Below the pieces are notes generated by a model. It was not told the origin of the DNA, made no database searches, and was given only the letters and a program-made list of their open reading frames with translations. Position numbers and translations under genes: made by a program. Source: Kiloniellaceae bacterium (GTDB lineage: Bacteria; Pseudomonadota; Alphaproteobacteria; Kiloniellales; J153). From it: a stretch of DNA of 64,000 bases. Below, piece by piece: positions 15,789-25,774 of the stretch. The stretch is from positions 1-64,000 of the forward strand of contig JAJFGL010000036.1 in NCBI GenBank assembly GCA_021776135.1. Direction: 5' to 3'. Position 1 is the first letter of the stretch. Each line of letters starts with the position of its first letter.

Positions 15789-17066
15789 TTACCATTTGAG
15801 TTCATATTTTTTACGCAAGAGGGCGGCGGTGAGATTCATAAGGCAGGTAAAAACCAACAGAACCAGAATCGCCGCCGCCGTGCGTTCTTGAAACGCGCGT
15901 TCCGGGCTATCGGCCCAGAGGAAGACCTGCACCGGAAGCGCCGTCGCCGGGTCCAGAATATTCGTTGGCAGATCGACGACGAAGGCAACCATGCCGATCA
16001 TCAACAAGGGCGCGGTTTCGCCGAGCGCTTGGGCGGTGCCGATAATGGTCCCCGTCAAGACGCCCGGCATGGCAAGCGGCAGAATGTGATGAAAGACCGC
16101 CTGTACCGGACTCGCCCCCAAGGCAAAGGCCGCCTCGCGGACCGAGGGCGGTACCGACTTGATGGCGGCCCGGCTCGCGATAATAATGGTCGGCAAGGTC
16201 ATCAAGGCCAACACCATGCCGCCGACCAAGGGCGCGGAGCGGGGCAGGCCGAAGATATTGAGGAACATCGCCAAGCCGAGAAGACCAAAGACGATCGAGG
16301 GCACGGCCGCCAGATTGCTTATGTTGACCTCAATGAACCCGGTCCAGCGGTTCTTGGGCGCGAATTCTTCCAGGTACACTGCCGTCATCACGCCGAGAGG
16401 AAATGCCAGGGCCAGGCAAACCAAAACGCTGAACAGCGAACCGAGCGCGGCGCCGGCGATGCCCGCCAATTCCGGTTCGCGCGAATCCCCGGCGCTAAAG
16501 AAGGTCCAGTTGAATTGGCTTCGCAGCCTTCCCGTGTCTTCCAAGGCTTCCAAGACAGACATCTGGCGGTCGTCAAGGCGCCTGTGAGCCACCGGCGCAT
16601 CTCTCGGAACCGCGCCCTTGAAGACCATGTCGGCATCGTCGGAAGCCAGAACCCAAATTCTAAAATCCGTGCCGATGAGGCCAGGGTCGCCACGCAGCTT
16701 TTTGCGTAGTTGAAAAGCCGCGCCGGAACTGACCATCCGGTACAGCGACCGTTTCTCGCGCCGGGACCGCAACTCGGGGAAGGCCTGCCGAAGCGCGCGC
16801 TTTATCATGGCTTGGTAGTCGGCGCGCTCCAGCCAATCGCCCTCTACAGCCTGTCCGGCGTTGAAGTCCGCTGGCGACAGGTGCATGTCGAGAGCGATCC
16901 TGGTCTGTTTGAAGGCCCCGGCGCCGGTCTGAATAATGATCGCGAACAAGGCGCCAAGGAAGATCAAGCTGGTAAAAATGGCCAGGCCGCCAAATAGGCG
17001 AAAACGCCGTTCCGCGCGGTGGCGGTTTTTCAAACGCGCTTCCATGCGCCGCCCTGTTTCGGTCAT
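15789..17066 (-). CDS. pstA: Phosphate ABC transporter permease PstA
   Basis: 425 residues, longer than the enterobacterial PstA. After the first membrane helix (~25-47) comes a periplasmic insert of about 160 residues (DUF3333-type, common in alphaproteobacteria), followed by the five-helix permease core with the coupling EAA loop ([24 protein letters not shown] region). With PstC it forms the phosphate channel. It ends one base-pair overlap away from the PstB coding region and starts just after pstC. Confidence 0.93.
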   Translation of the reverse strand: MTETGRRMEARLKNRHRAERRFRLFGGLAIFTSLIFLGALFAIIIQTGAGAFKQTRIALDMHLSPADFNAGQAVEGDWLERADYQAMIKRALRQAFPELRSRREKRSLYRMVSSGAAFQLRKKLRGDPGLIGTDFRIWVLASDDADMVFKGAVPRDAPVAHRRLDDRQMSVLEALEDTGRLRSQFNWTFFSAGDSREPELAGIAGAALGSLFSVLVCLALAFPLGVMTAVYLEEFAPKNRWTGFIEVNISNLAAVPSIVFGLLGLAMFLNIFGLPRSAPLVGGMVLALMTLPTIIIASRAAIKSVPPSVREAAFALGASPVQAVFHHILPLAMPGVLTGTIIGTAQALGETAPLLMIGMVAFVVDLPTNILDPATALPVQVFLWADSPERAFQERTAAAILVLLVFTCLMNLTAALLRKKYELKW

Positions 17067-17067
17067 G

Positions 17068-18054
17068 TCATTGATATTGTTCGCGGTAAGTCTTGACGAT
17101 CTTGAGCGCCGCGACGTTAAGCGTCAGGGTTACGGTGAAAAGCAGGAGTCCCAAGGCGAAAGCGGACAGCGTCTTGGCGCTGTCGAATTCCTGATCGCCG
17201 GTTAGCAGCGTCACGATCTGCACGGTTACCGTGGTCACCGCCTCGAGTGGGTTGATGGTAAGATTGGCCGTCAAGCCGGCGGCCATGACCACGATCATGG
17301 TTTCGCCGATAACCCGCGACGCCGTTAGCAGTAGTCCGCCGGCGATTCCCGGAAGCGCCGCCCGCAAGATAACCCGGACAATAGTTTCGGACCGGGTCGA
17401 ACCCAGACCCAAGGCCGCTTCGCGAAGCGAGTCCGGCACTGCGGTAATGGCATCGTCGGACAGGGACGACACGAAGGGAATGGTCATCGCGCCCATGACG
17501 AGCCCGGCGGCAAGGGCGCTTTCGGACGACACCTCCAAGCCAATACTTTCACCGCCCTGGCGCAGAAGGGGCGCGATCACGATGGCGGCGAAAAAACCGT
17601 AAACGACCGTGGGAATCCCGGCCAGTATCTCCAACATTGGCTTGACCAGGGAGCGAAACCGGGGCGAGGCGTATTCCGCGAGATAGATCGCGGCTAGTAG
17701 ACCGACCGGCCCTGAAACCGATAGGGCGATAGCGCTAATCAGGAGGGTTCCGGCCAGAAGCGGGATCGCGCCGAAGGCGCCGCTGGCGCCGACCTGGTCA
17801 GCGCGGATCGCCGTTTGCGGCGACCAATGCAACCCAAACAGAAAATCGCTTACCGGGACCATACGGAAAAACTGAAACGATTCGACGATCAAGGAGAGAA
17901 CGATTCCCACGGTCGTTAATATGGAAATCGTGGAGGCAGCGATCAGGCATGCCATGATCGCCCGCTCCACGACGGCCCGCCGGGCCGCGGAGGGAAGGTG
18001 TTTTTCACCGACCCCCGCACCGGCGGACCGGGGGCTACATGGTGAGGTTAACAA
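17068..18054 (-). CDS. pstC: Phosphate ABC transporter permease PstC
   Basis: Up to 328 residues with six membrane helices, the first at about residues 35-58, and the EAA loop LREAALGLGSTRSETIVRVI. The N-terminal start is unsure. The longest frame begins with TTG and overlaps the end of pstS by 20 bases; the GTG codon at residue 29 (about 17970) is another possibility. The permease core is unaffected. A GC-rich hairpin lies in the overlap region just after the pstS stop. Confidence 0.92.
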   Translation of the reverse strand: MLTSPCSPRSAGAGVGEKHLPSAARRAVVERAIMACLIAASTISILTTVGIVLSLIVESFQFFRMVPVSDFLFGLHWSPQTAIRADQVGASGAFGAIPLLAGTLLISAIALSVSGPVGLLAAIYLAEYASPRFRSLVKPMLEILAGIPTVVYGFFAAIVIAPLLRQGGESIGLEVSSESALAAGLVMGAMTIPFVSSLSDDAITAVPDSLREAALGLGSTRSETIVRVILRAALPGIAGGLLLTASRVIGETMIVVMAAGLTANLTINPLEAVTTVTVQIVTLLTGDQEFDSAKTLSAFALGLLLFTVTLTLNVAALKIVKTYREQYQ

Positions 18055-19066
18055 GTGCGCTCACCTTCGCGTTCCAATCGGCCCGCTCCGCGTCGGACAT
18101 GGGGATAAGACCCTTGTCGGCGAGGTAACCGTCGCGGCCCCAGGCTTTCTCGCTGGCGAATTCGGCCATGTATTCCCGGATCCCCGGGATGGTATCGATG
18201 TGCGCTTTTTTCACGTAGAAGAACAACGGGCGCGACACCGGATACCTGCCGTCGGCGATGTTCTCGAACGTCGGCGCTTCGCCGCCGATGGTGCTGCCTT
18301 GGACCTTGTCGGTGTTCTGATCCAGGAAACTGTAGCCGAAGATACCCAAGGCACGCGGATTGGCGTCCAGTTTTTGCACGATCAGGTTATCGTTCTCGCC
18401 GGCCTCGATATAGGCGCCGTCTTCGCGGATGGCATGGCAAAGCGCCTTGTAGGATCCCTTGTCCGCCTTTTTCAGGGCCTTGATCCAGGGAAACGATTTG
18501 CAGCCGCCTTCCATGGCAAGCTCGACGAAGGCGTCGCGGGTGCCCGAGGTCGGTGGCGGGCCGAGAACCTCGATTCTGGTCGCGGGTAACGCCGCGTTCA
18601 CTTGCTTCCAGGTCGTGTAGGGATTGGGCTGGAGCTTTCCTTCCCCGGCGGGAACGTCCTTGGCCAAGGCCAGGAAAATATCCTTCAAGGTAAGCTTAAA
18701 TCTCTCGGCTTTCCTGGAATTAGCGATCACGATGCCGTCGTAACCGACCTTGACCTCGACGATATCGTCGATGCCGTTCTTGGCGCAACGCGCGACTTCC
18801 GATGCCTTGATGCGGCGCGATGCGTTGGAAATGTCGGGATGCCGGTCGCCGATGCCGGCGCAAAACAACTTTAATCCACCGCCGGAGCCGGTGCTCTCGA
18901 CGATAGGGGTCTTGAACGGCGTGGTCTTGCCGAACTGCTCGGCGACCGTGGTCGAGAAGGGGTAAACAGTCGACGAGCCGACAATACGGATTTGGTCCCG
19001 GGCTTGGGCCGCGCCGGACACGATAACCATGGCGGCGGCGGCAATGACGAGGGTCTTTTTAGACAT
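18035..19066 (-). CDS. pstS: Phosphate-binding periplasmic protein PstS
   Basis: 343 residues: a signal peptide (about 1-22, cut after AQA) and a PstS-type substrate-binding domain starting RDQIRIVGSSTVYPFS. The phosphate-contact segments GSSTVYPF, ESTGSGGG and PPTSGTRDAF are visible. It delivers phosphate to PstCA. The ATG at 19066 has AGGAGA upstream and starts exactly at the signal peptide; a longer frame upstream has no support. It is the first gene after the Pho box and so heads the inducible operon. Confidence 0.94.
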   Translation of the reverse strand: MSKKTLVIAAAAMVIVSGAAQARDQIRIVGSSTVYPFSTTVAEQFGKTTPFKTPIVESTGSGGGLKLFCAGIGDRHPDISNASRRIKASEVARCAKNGIDDIVEVKVGYDGIVIANSRKAERFKLTLKDIFLALAKDVPAGEGKLQPNPYTTWKQVNAALPATRIEVLGPPPTSGTRDAFVELAMEGGCKSFPWIKALKKADKGSYKALCHAIREDGAYIEAGENDNLIVQKLDANPRALGIFGYSFLDQNTDKVQGSTIGGEAPTFENIADGRYPVSRPLFFYVKKAHIDTIPGIREYMAEFASEKAWGRDGYLADKGLIPMSDAERADWNAKVSALVNLTM

Positions 19067-19150
19067 ATGGGCTATTTTCTCCTGCCTGCATTCGTTTCGG
19101 ACATGAGCGTCCTTTGACGGACGCACCCTAGGCAGGGGCGGTTATGCTTT

Positions 19151-19179
19151 TGTGACGGTTACGTGAAGCTTTTATGAAG
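19151..19179 (-). promoter_or_regulatory. Pho box upstream of pstS
   Basis: Read on the minus strand there are three seven-base repeats at exact 11-base spacing: CTTCATA, CTTCACG and CGTCACA, separated by AAAG and TAAC and followed by AAAG. This matches the PhoB-binding direct-repeat pattern (CTGTCAT-like). It lies about 85 bases before the pstS start codon, in the short phoR-pstS gap, so pstSCAB-phoB should be induced by phosphate starvation. Confidence 0.75.
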
Positions 19180-19194
19180 CTCGGCGGGCGGGAA

Positions 19195-20256
19195 TTACGT
19201 CTTGGCGCGGGGCAGGCTGACGGCAAACGAGGTCTCGCCCCCAGGGGGGCTTGCGATCGCGAGACGCCCCCTATGGCGGGCGACGATATGCTTGACGATG
19301 GCCAGGCCCAAGCCGGTCCCGCCCATGCTCCGGGAGCGGCCCTTGTCGGTCCGGTAGAAGCGTTCCGTAAGCCGGGGAATTTCCTCGGCCGGGATGCTTT
19401 CGCCCTGGTTGATGACCGCGACCGTCACATCGGGCTCGCCAAGCGCCGCCGTCACCCGAATCGGCGTCTCCGCGCGGCCGTAACCGATGGCGTTGGAGAT
19501 TAGGTTCTGAAACAACTGGATCAGTTCGTCCGCATCGCCCTGGACCTGGGGCAGGGGGCCGGGAAGGTCGAAAACGATATCCATGCCGCGTTCCCTGGCG
19601 CGCCCGGTGAGGATGCCGGCGACGTGGTTAAGGATGGGGCCCAGGGCGACCGATTCCTCGGGATGGATATGCTCTTCCGTCTCGACCTTGGACAGCGCCA
19701 GAAGGTCGTTGATCAGCCGCGTCATGCGCTTGGCTTCGACCTCCATGATCTTGAGAAACCGCTCGGTCGCTTCCCGGTCATCGCGCGCGGGGCCGCGCAG
19801 GGTTTCGATAAAGCCGAGCAGGGAAGATAAGGGCGAACGCAGCTCGTGACTCACATTGGCGACGAAATCGGCCCGCATCCGGTCTGCCTTCACCGCCGCC
19901 GTGATGTCGCGGAGAACCACCATGGCCCAAACCGGGTCGCTCGATATCAGGTCGGGCAGACGCCAGACGTTTAGCTCGTAATGGCGCGCGACCGGAAACG
20001 GCAGGAACACCTCGCTCCGGGTTCCCGGCGTACCGCCGAGGGTGGCATCGATGGCGCCCGCGATGTGCGCGTTATCGAGCCGCTCTTCCAGCCCGGCTCC
20101 CAAGGCGTCCGGGCCGAGAAGCCGCTTGGCGGCGCGGTTCAGATCGACGATGACGCGCCTCCGGTCGACCAGGAACACGGCATCGGGAAGCCCGTCCAAC
20201 ATGCGGGCATCGAGGGGAGGCTTGGCGCTAGCGGGAAGAATTCGGGGCCCTGTCAT
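19195..20256 (-). CDS. phoR: PhoR-like sensor histidine kinase
   Basis: 353-residue kinase: a PAS-like domain (~15-115), HisKA with the phospho-acceptor in FVANVSHELRSPLSSLLGFIETL, and HATPase with N box, G1 (NQGESIP in place of the usual D-x-G) and the G2 box GGTGLGLAIVKH. It should phosphorylate PhoB. No membrane helices are predicted at the N-terminus, unlike E. coli PhoR, so it would need PstB or another partner to reach the membrane. It lies directly before the Pho box but outside the pstS promoter's reach. Confidence 0.88.
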   Translation of the reverse strand: MTGPRILPASAKPPLDARMLDGLPDAVFLVDRRRVIVDLNRAAKRLLGPDALGAGLEERLDNAHIAGAIDATLGGTPGTRSEVFLPFPVARHYELNVWRLPDLISSDPVWAMVVLRDITAAVKADRMRADFVANVSHELRSPLSSLLGFIETLRGPARDDREATERFLKIMEVEAKRMTRLINDLLALSKVETEEHIHPEESVALGPILNHVAGILTGRARERGMDIVFDLPGPLPQVQGDADELIQLFQNLISNAIGYGRAETPIRVTAALGEPDVTVAVINQGESIPAEEIPRLTERFYRTDKGRSRSMGGTGLGLAIVKHIVARHRGRLAIASPPGGETSFAVSLPRAKT

Positions 20257-20304
20257 GGTTCAAGCCGTACCGCGCCCCGGCGGCATCCTTATTGTCAACA
20301 GGCC

Positions 20305-20646
20305 CTAGATCGAAAAGGAGGAGCCGCAGCCGCAGGACGAGGTGGCGTTGGGGTTCTTGATCTGGAAAGAGGAGCCGACCAGCTCTTCCACGAAATCGAC
20401 CTCGGAACCGTTCAGGAGTTCCAGGGACATGGCGTCGATCACCGCCGTGACGCCGCCGCGCTCGAAGGTGCGGTCGTCGGCCTTGACCGCGTCGTCGAAG
20501 GCGAAGCCGTATTGGAAGCCCGAGCAGCCGCCGCCGCTGACGGAAATCCGCAGCATCAATCCCGATTGATCTTCATTCAGGAGCATGGCGGCGACCTGGG
20601 CGGCGGCCCGCTCGCTGAGGGTGATCGACATCTCGGGGACGGTCAT
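20305..20646 (-). CDS. erpA: Iron-sulfur cluster insertion protein ErpA
   Basis: 113-residue A-type Fe-S carrier. The three cluster cysteines are in GGGCSGFQYGF and near the end in SSCGCGSSFSI. It hands Fe-S clusters to apo-enzymes. It lies back-to-back with dgt, a frequent arrangement in alphaproteobacteria, and 48 bases ahead of phoR. AAGGA lies 12 bases before the ATG; Met6 is a possible alternative start. Confidence 0.93.
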   Translation of the reverse strand: MTVPEMSITLSERAAAQVAAMLLNEDQSGLMLRISVSGGGCSGFQYGFAFDDAVKADDRTFERGGVTAVIDAMSLELLNGSEVDFVEELVGSSFQIKNPNATSSCGCGSSFSI

Positions 20647-20739
20647 GGCGGTGGCGATTCCTTATCCTGGGTGCGATCATATAGATCTAGGAGATTGTAG
20701 CGCGGAGTCACATACGCAAGAAGCAAAATATGACGTGGG

Positions 20740-20779
20740 AATTATACGTTTCACATACATAATTATACGTTTCACATAC
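20740..20779. repeat. Two 21-base tandem units upstream of dgt
   Basis: AATTATACGTTTCACATAC occurs at 20740-20758 and 20761-20779, with a third partial CACATACG at 20709-20716. The tract is AT-rich inside a GC-rich chromosome and lies in the divergent erpA/dgt promoter region, so it may carry promoter or operator sites. No known regulator motif is recognised. Confidence 0.5.
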
Positions 20780-20820
20780 GTTTATAGCGGATTCGCCCGG
20801 TCGCGTTCTTGTTCCGGGGA

Positions 20821-22044
20821 ATGTCTACATCTAGTATGGCCGCCATGGCTGAGCACCCTCATCTTGCGATTTACGCCAGTAATCCGGCGAAGACACGCGG
20901 GCGCGCCGAAACCGAGCCCGAAAGCGCGACCCGGACCCCGTTTCAGCGCGACCGGGACCGCATCGTCCACTCGGCGGCCTTCCGGCGCCTGCAATACAAG
21001 ACACAGGTTTTCGTCACCCACGTAGGCGATCACTACCGCACCCGCCTGACCCATTCCCTCGAGGTCGCCCAGATCGCCCGCAGCCTGGCCCGCGCCCTGG
21101 ATTTGGACGAGGATTTGGCGGAAGCCATTGCTCTTGCTCACGATTTAGGGCATCCACCCTTCGGCCACGCGGGGGAGGAGGCCCTGAATCTCGCCATGGC
21201 GCCTTACGGCGGCTTCGATCACAACGAGCAGACCTTCCGGGTTCTGACCCTGCTGGAACACCGCTACGCCGGTTTCGACGGCCTGAACCTGACCTGGGAA
21301 ACCCTGGAGGGGGTGGTGAAGCATAATGGCCCGCTCGCGGGCTCGGGCGCGAAAAACGGCGGAATTCCGCCAAGTATCGCGGATTTCGACAAGACTTTCC
21401 CGCTCGATCTCGCTGGTTTCGCCGGGCCGGAAGCGCAGGTCGCGGCCCTGGCCGACGATATCGCTTATAACAATCACGATATCGACGACGCCCTCCACGC
21501 CGGTCTCTTCGCGGTCGAGGATCTGCACGGCGTGCCCCTGGCCGGGCCGATTTTCCAAGAGGTGGCAAGGCTTTATCCAGGCTTGGAGCAGCCGCGCCTG
21601 ATCAACGAATCGATCCGCCGCCTGATGACCCATATGGTCGACGACCTGCTGGCGGAAACCCGGCGGCGCCTGGACGAAGCCGCGCCCGGCTCGGCGGCCG
21701 AGGTGCGCGCTCTCGACCATGCCGCCGTTGCCTTTTCGGCGCCGATGGGCGAGAACGGCCGGGCGGTGAAAGCCTTTCTTTTCAAGCGTATGTACCGGCA
21801 CGAACGGGTCACCCGCATGACCGCCAAGGCGCGGCGCGTGGTGGCGGATCTCTTCGGGGTCTATCAGGAACGAACCGATCGCATGCCCGAAGAATGGCGG
21901 GCCGCGGCCCAGGCAGCGCCTTCGGAAAACCGGCCGCGCTTGATCGGCGACTATATCGCCGGTATGACCGACCGCTTCGCCATCGACGAACACAGGGCCA
22001 TTTTCGGCGCCAGCGATTTAACGAGTATCGATCGCAATCAATGA
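20821..22044 (+). CDS. dgt: Deoxyguanosinetriphosphate triphosphohydrolase-like protein
   Basis: About 407 residues, HD-domain dNTP triphosphohydrolase (type 2). Metal-binding residues are visible: [12 protein letters not shown] (first His), then [18 protein letters not shown] (the HD pair) and a later Asp in [15 protein letters not shown]. It lowers dNTP pools by releasing triphosphate. The start is uncertain between ATG 20821, 20836 and 20845; the conserved part begins after 20845. It overlaps argS by ATGA. Confidence 0.93.
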   Translation: MSTSSMAAMAEHPHLAIYASNPAKTRGRAETEPESATRTPFQRDRDRIVHSAAFRRLQYKTQVFVTHVGDHYRTRLTHSLEVAQIARSLARALDLDEDLAEAIALAHDLGHPPFGHAGEEALNLAMAPYGGFDHNEQTFRVLTLLEHRYAGFDGLNLTWETLEGVVKHNGPLAGSGAKNGGIPPSIADFDKTFPLDLAGFAGPEAQVAALADDIAYNNHDIDDALHAGLFAVEDLHGVPLAGPIFQEVARLYPGLEQPRLINESIRRLMTHMVDDLLAETRRRLDEAAPGSAAEVRALDHAAVAFSAPMGENGRAVKAFLFKRMYRHERVTRMTAKARRVVADLFGVYQERTDRMPEEWRAAAQAAPSENRPRLIGDYIAGMTDRFAIDEHRAIFGASDLTSIDRNQ

Positions 22045-23795
22045 ATCCTTACAACGATTTCAAAGTCATCGTTAAGGCCGAGCTTGAGAAAATGAGCCAA
22101 GCGGGAGCCTTGCCCCCCGGCCTGGATTTGAGCCGGGTCGCGGTCGAGCCGCCGCGCGATGCCGCCCATGGCGACCTGGCCACCAATGCCGCCCTGGTTC
22201 TGGCCAAGGCGGCCGGGATAAAACCGCGCGGCCTGGCGGAGGCCCTGGCCGCACGCCTGCGTGGCCATGACGATATCCGCGAGGTAACGGTCGCGGGGCC
22301 TGGCTTCATCAACCTGCGCCTCAACGACAGCTATTGGCACGGCTGCCTGGCCGCGATTCTGCGCGCCGGGGCCAGCTACGGCGAGTCCGATCTGGGCCGG
22401 GGCCGGGCGGTGAATGTCGAATACGTCTCCGCCAATCCGACCGGGCCCCTGACCGTGGGCCACGCCCGGGGCGCCGTGGTCGGCGACGCCATGGCCGGCA
22501 TCCTGGAAAAGGCCGGTTTCGCGGTCACGCGGGAGTTCTACATCAACGACGCCGGTGTGCAGGTGGATACCCTCGCGCGTTCGGCCTATCTGCGCTACCG
22601 GGAGGCCCTAGGCGAGACGATAGCTGAAATTCCCTCCGGCTATTACCCCGGCGACTACCTGAAGCATGTCGGCAAGGCCCTGGCGGCGCGGGATGGCGAT
22701 AAGTGGCTCGAACAAGGGGAGGCGGACTGGCTGCCGGAGGTCCGCCGCTTCGCCATCGACGCCTTGATGGCGGTGGTCCGCGAGGATTTGGCCGCCCTTG
22801 GCATCGAGCAAGAGGTCTTTACCTCGGAACGCGCCTTGGTCGAGGCCGGCGGCGTCGAGGCGGTGCTCGAGACCCTGGAGGCGCGGAATCTGGTTTATAC
22901 CGGCACCCTGCCGGCGCCCAAGGGCAAGGCCGCCGAGGACTGGGAACCGCGCCCGCAAACCCTGTTCAGAGCCACTGATTTTGGCGACGACGTGGACCGG
23001 GCGCTCAAAAAATCGGACGGAACCTGGACCTATTTCGCCTCCGACATGGCTAACCACCTGGATAAATCCCGGCGCGGCGCCAAGCTTTTGATCGATGTTT
23101 GGGGCGCCGACCACGGCGGCTATGTCAAGCGCATGAAGGCGGCGGTCAAGGCGCTGACCGAAGGCCAAACCCGTTTGGAGGTCATGATCTGCCAGCTCGT
23201 GAAGCTGACACGGCAAGGCGTTCCGGTTAAAATGTCTAAGAGGTCCGGCGTGTTCGTCACTTTACGTGAAGTGATAGATGAGGTTGGAAAAGACATCGTC
23301 CGCTTTATCATGCTAACCCGCAAGAACGATGCGCCGCTCGATTTCGATCTCGTCAAGGTCATGGAGCAAAGCCGCGACAACCCGGTTTTCTATGTCCAAT
23401 ACGCCCATGCCCGGGTGCGCTCGGTCATGCGCCACGCGCAAACGGCGTTCCCGGACATCGATCAGGCCCCATCATCCTTGGCCGGCGGGCCCTTGGATTT
23501 ATTAACCGACTCGAGCGAACTGGCTATTATAAGATTGCTGGCGCAATGGCCGCGTATGGTGGAAAGTGCCGCCGAGACATTCGAGCCTCATCGTATCGCG
23601 TTCTATTTATACGATGTGGCGGCGGCGTTTCACGGTCTTTGGACCAAGGGCAAGGACCATACGCAACTGCGGTTCCTGATTGACGGGGATCCGAAATTGA
23701 CCGCCGCGCGCTTGGCCTTGATATGCGCCACGGCGCAAGTCGTGGCATCCGGACTGAGCGTGATCGGGGTTCAGCCGGTCGAGGAGATGAGATAA
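22041..23795 (+). CDS. argS: Arginyl-tRNA synthetase
   Basis: 584-residue class I synthetase. The N-terminal tRNA-binding domain (1-~110) leads to the HIGH-type motif [14 protein letters not shown], the KMSKS-type motif VKMSKRSG follows at about residue 395, and the C-terminal anticodon-binding DALR domain closes the protein. The start is the ATG overlapping the dgt stop; an open frame extends further upstream but only inside dgt. The stop overlaps the next ATG (TAATG), so dgt, argS and the SPOR gene form one operon. Confidence 0.97.
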   Translation: MNPYNDFKVIVKAELEKMSQAGALPPGLDLSRVAVEPPRDAAHGDLATNAALVLAKAAGIKPRGLAEALAARLRGHDDIREVTVAGPGFINLRLNDSYWHGCLAAILRAGASYGESDLGRGRAVNVEYVSANPTGPLTVGHARGAVVGDAMAGILEKAGFAVTREFYINDAGVQVDTLARSAYLRYREALGETIAEIPSGYYPGDYLKHVGKALAARDGDKWLEQGEADWLPEVRRFAIDALMAVVREDLAALGIEQEVFTSERALVEAGGVEAVLETLEARNLVYTGTLPAPKGKAAEDWEPRPQTLFRATDFGDDVDRALKKSDGTWTYFASDMANHLDKSRRGAKLLIDVWGADHGGYVKRMKAAVKALTEGQTRLEVMICQLVKLTRQGVPVKMSKRSGVFVTLREVIDEVGKDIVRFIMLTRKNDAPLDFDLVKVMEQSRDNPVFYVQYAHARVRSVMRHAQTAFPDIDQAPSSLAGGPLDLLTDSSELAIIRLLAQWPRMVESAAETFEPHRIAFYLYDVAAAFHGLWTKGKDHTQLRFLIDGDPKLTAARLALICATAQVVASGLSVIGVQPVEEMR

Positions 23796-24742
23796 TGGCC
23801 GCCGACCCACAAGCCGACCCGCAAGGGGAGCGTATCCGGCTGGTGATAGAACCGGGAAGCGAAGAGCCCAAGATCGCCGGCGGCGCGCACCAGCAGGCGG
23901 CGCATACGCCGCCGGAGGACATGATCGATCTATCCCGGCTTGAAGACGAGACCGACTATGAGTTCGAAGACGAGGGGCCCGCGCGCCCGCGCCGGCGGAT
24001 ATTACCGCTTGGCCTCGCCGGCTTGGCCTTGGCGGGCTTCGGCGCGATCGCCTGGTATGCCTACCAGGGCGGGATGGGAATTATCGACGACGAAACGATC
24101 CCGCTGATTCAGGCCGACGCGACGCCGATAAAATCGCGCCCCCTGACGCCGGGCGGGCTTGAAGTTCCCTATCGGGATAAGCTGGTTCTCAACGACCTTA
24201 AACCCGACCCCGCTAAACCGGTGGTGGAACGCTTGCTACCCCCGCCGGAGGTTCCCAAACCGCCCATAGCCAGCAAACAGCAAACGGCGGCGGCGCCTAA
24301 GCTTGAAGCGCCGCGCCAAGATAACCTGCCGGAACCGGCACCGGCCCTGACCGTCCAGCCGGCGGCGGGAAAAGACGTTACCAAGACCGCGCCTGAGCCC
24401 AAGACTGAGCCCAAGACTGAAACAGCGCCAAAGCTTGCCGCCGCACCCGCGCCGAAAACGCCGGCGACCGCGCCGCAAACCGCGGCCATTCCAGGTGGAT
24501 ATTTGGTTCAACTCGCCTCGCTGAAAGATAAGAACCTCGCGGATGCGGAATGGGTTCGGCTGCGTAAAGCCTACCCAAAGCTGCTCGCGGATAAAAAACT
24601 GGTGCTTCAAAAGGCCGACCTGGGCAGCCGGGGGGTGTTTCACCGGATCCGCGCCGGGTATTTCCCCGACCGGGAAAGCGCGGCCGCGATTTGCCGGTCC
24701 CTGAAAGCGAAAAATCAAGCCTGCATCGTGGCTAAACGCTGA
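23795..24742 (+). CDS. SPOR-domain membrane protein
   Basis: 315 residues: an acidic cytoplasmic N-terminus (1-~65), one membrane helix (LPLGLAGLALAGFGAIAWYA, ~70-90), a long Pro/Ala/Lys-rich linker, and a SPOR domain from GGYLVQLASL to the end (~238-315). SPOR domains bind peptidoglycan stripped of stem peptides, usually at division sites. This layout is typical of the FtsN-like SPOR protein between argS and nagZ in alphaproteobacteria. No FtsN-specific sequence can be proved here. Confidence 0.88.
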   Translation: MAADPQADPQGERIRLVIEPGSEEPKIAGGAHQQAAHTPPEDMIDLSRLEDETDYEFEDEGPARPRRRILPLGLAGLALAGFGAIAWYAYQGGMGIIDDETIPLIQADATPIKSRPLTPGGLEVPYRDKLVLNDLKPDPAKPVVERLLPPPEVPKPPIASKQQTAAAPKLEAPRQDNLPEPAPALTVQPAAGKDVTKTAPEPKTEPKTETAPKLAAAPAPKTPATAPQTAAIPGGYLVQLASLKDKNLADAEWVRLRKAYPKLLADKKLVLQKADLGSRGVFHRIRAGYFPDRESAAAICRSLKAKNQACIVAKR

Positions 24743-24758
24743 AGTCTGAATAGCGAAT

Positions 24759-25772
24759 ATGACGCCCAAGGCGGTTATTTTCGGCTGTGATGGCCTGTCC
24801 CTAACTTCATGGGAACGGGCGTTTTTCGCGCGCCACGATCCTTTCGGATTCATCCTTTTTGGGCGCAACTGCGACTCACCGGATCAAGTCCGGGCCCTTG
24901 TCGGCGAGTTGCGCGCCAGCATCGGCCGGCCGGACGCGCCGGTCTTGATCGATCAGGAAGGCGGCCGCGTGGCCCGGCTGAAACCGCCCCATTGGCGCAC
25001 CGCGCCGCCGGCAGCGCGATTCGGCGTCCTGGCGGCCCGGGATCTGGAAGCCGCCATCGAAGCCGCGCGCCTCAATGCCCGCATGATCGCGGCGGAGTTG
25101 AGCGACCTCGGCATCGATGTCGATTGCGTGCCCTTGCTCGATATCGCCGTGCCGGGCGCCCACGACGTCATCGGGGACCGCGCCTTTGGACGCGATCCCA
25201 GCGTCATAGCCACGCTCGGCCGGGCGGTATGCGAAGGCATGTTGGCCGGCGGCGTCATGCCGGTGGTGAAACACATACCGGGCCATGGCCGGGCGGCGGC
25301 CGATAGCCATCACACCTTGCCGGTGGTCGAAACCGGCCGCGCCGAGTTGGAGGCCAGCGACTTCCTGCCATTTCAGTCCCTGGCCGACGCGCCCTGGGCC
25401 ATGACCGGACACGTCATCTACACCGCTATCGACCCGGACCGGCCGGCGACGACCTCGGCCTTGGCGATCGAGGAGATCGTCCGCACCTGGATCGGTTTCA
25501 AGGGCGTCTTGGTGTCCGACGATCTATCCATGCAGGCCTTGTCGGGCACCCTGGGCGATAGGGCCAGCGCCGCCTTGGCGGCCGGCTGCGACATTGCCCT
25601 GCATTGCAACGGAAAGGCCGGGGAAATGGAAATGGTTGCCGAGGCCTGCGGCGCCCTGACCGATGAGAGCCTGGCCCGTATCGCCGCCGCCAAGACCCGC
25701 CTTTCGGCGCCCTCCCCCATAGATATGGCCGCCGCGTCCTCCCGGCTGGACTCTCTTTTGGGGTTACGCTGA
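24759..25772 (+). CDS. nagZ: Beta-N-acetylhexosaminidase NagZ
   Basis: 337-residue cytoplasmic GH3 enzyme of peptidoglycan recycling that removes GlcNAc from GlcNAc-anhydroMurNAc peptides. VLIDQEGGRVARL, the substrate and acid/base loop KHIPGHGRAAADSHHTLP and the nucleophile Asp in VLVSDDLSMQAL are all visible. It stands 16 bases after the SPOR gene, and its stop is two bases before the site-2 protease ATG. Confidence 0.95.
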   Translation: MTPKAVIFGCDGLSLTSWERAFFARHDPFGFILFGRNCDSPDQVRALVGELRASIGRPDAPVLIDQEGGRVARLKPPHWRTAPPAARFGVLAARDLEAAIEAARLNARMIAAELSDLGIDVDCVPLLDIAVPGAHDVIGDRAFGRDPSVIATLGRAVCEGMLAGGVMPVVKHIPGHGRAAADSHHTLPVVETGRAELEASDFLPFQSLADAPWAMTGHVIYTAIDPDRPATTSALAIEEIVRTWIGFKGVLVSDDLSMQALSGTLGDRASAALAAGCDIALHCNGKAGEMEMVAEACGALTDESLARIAAAKTRLSAPSPIDMAAASSRLDSLLGLR

Positions 25773-25774
25773 GT

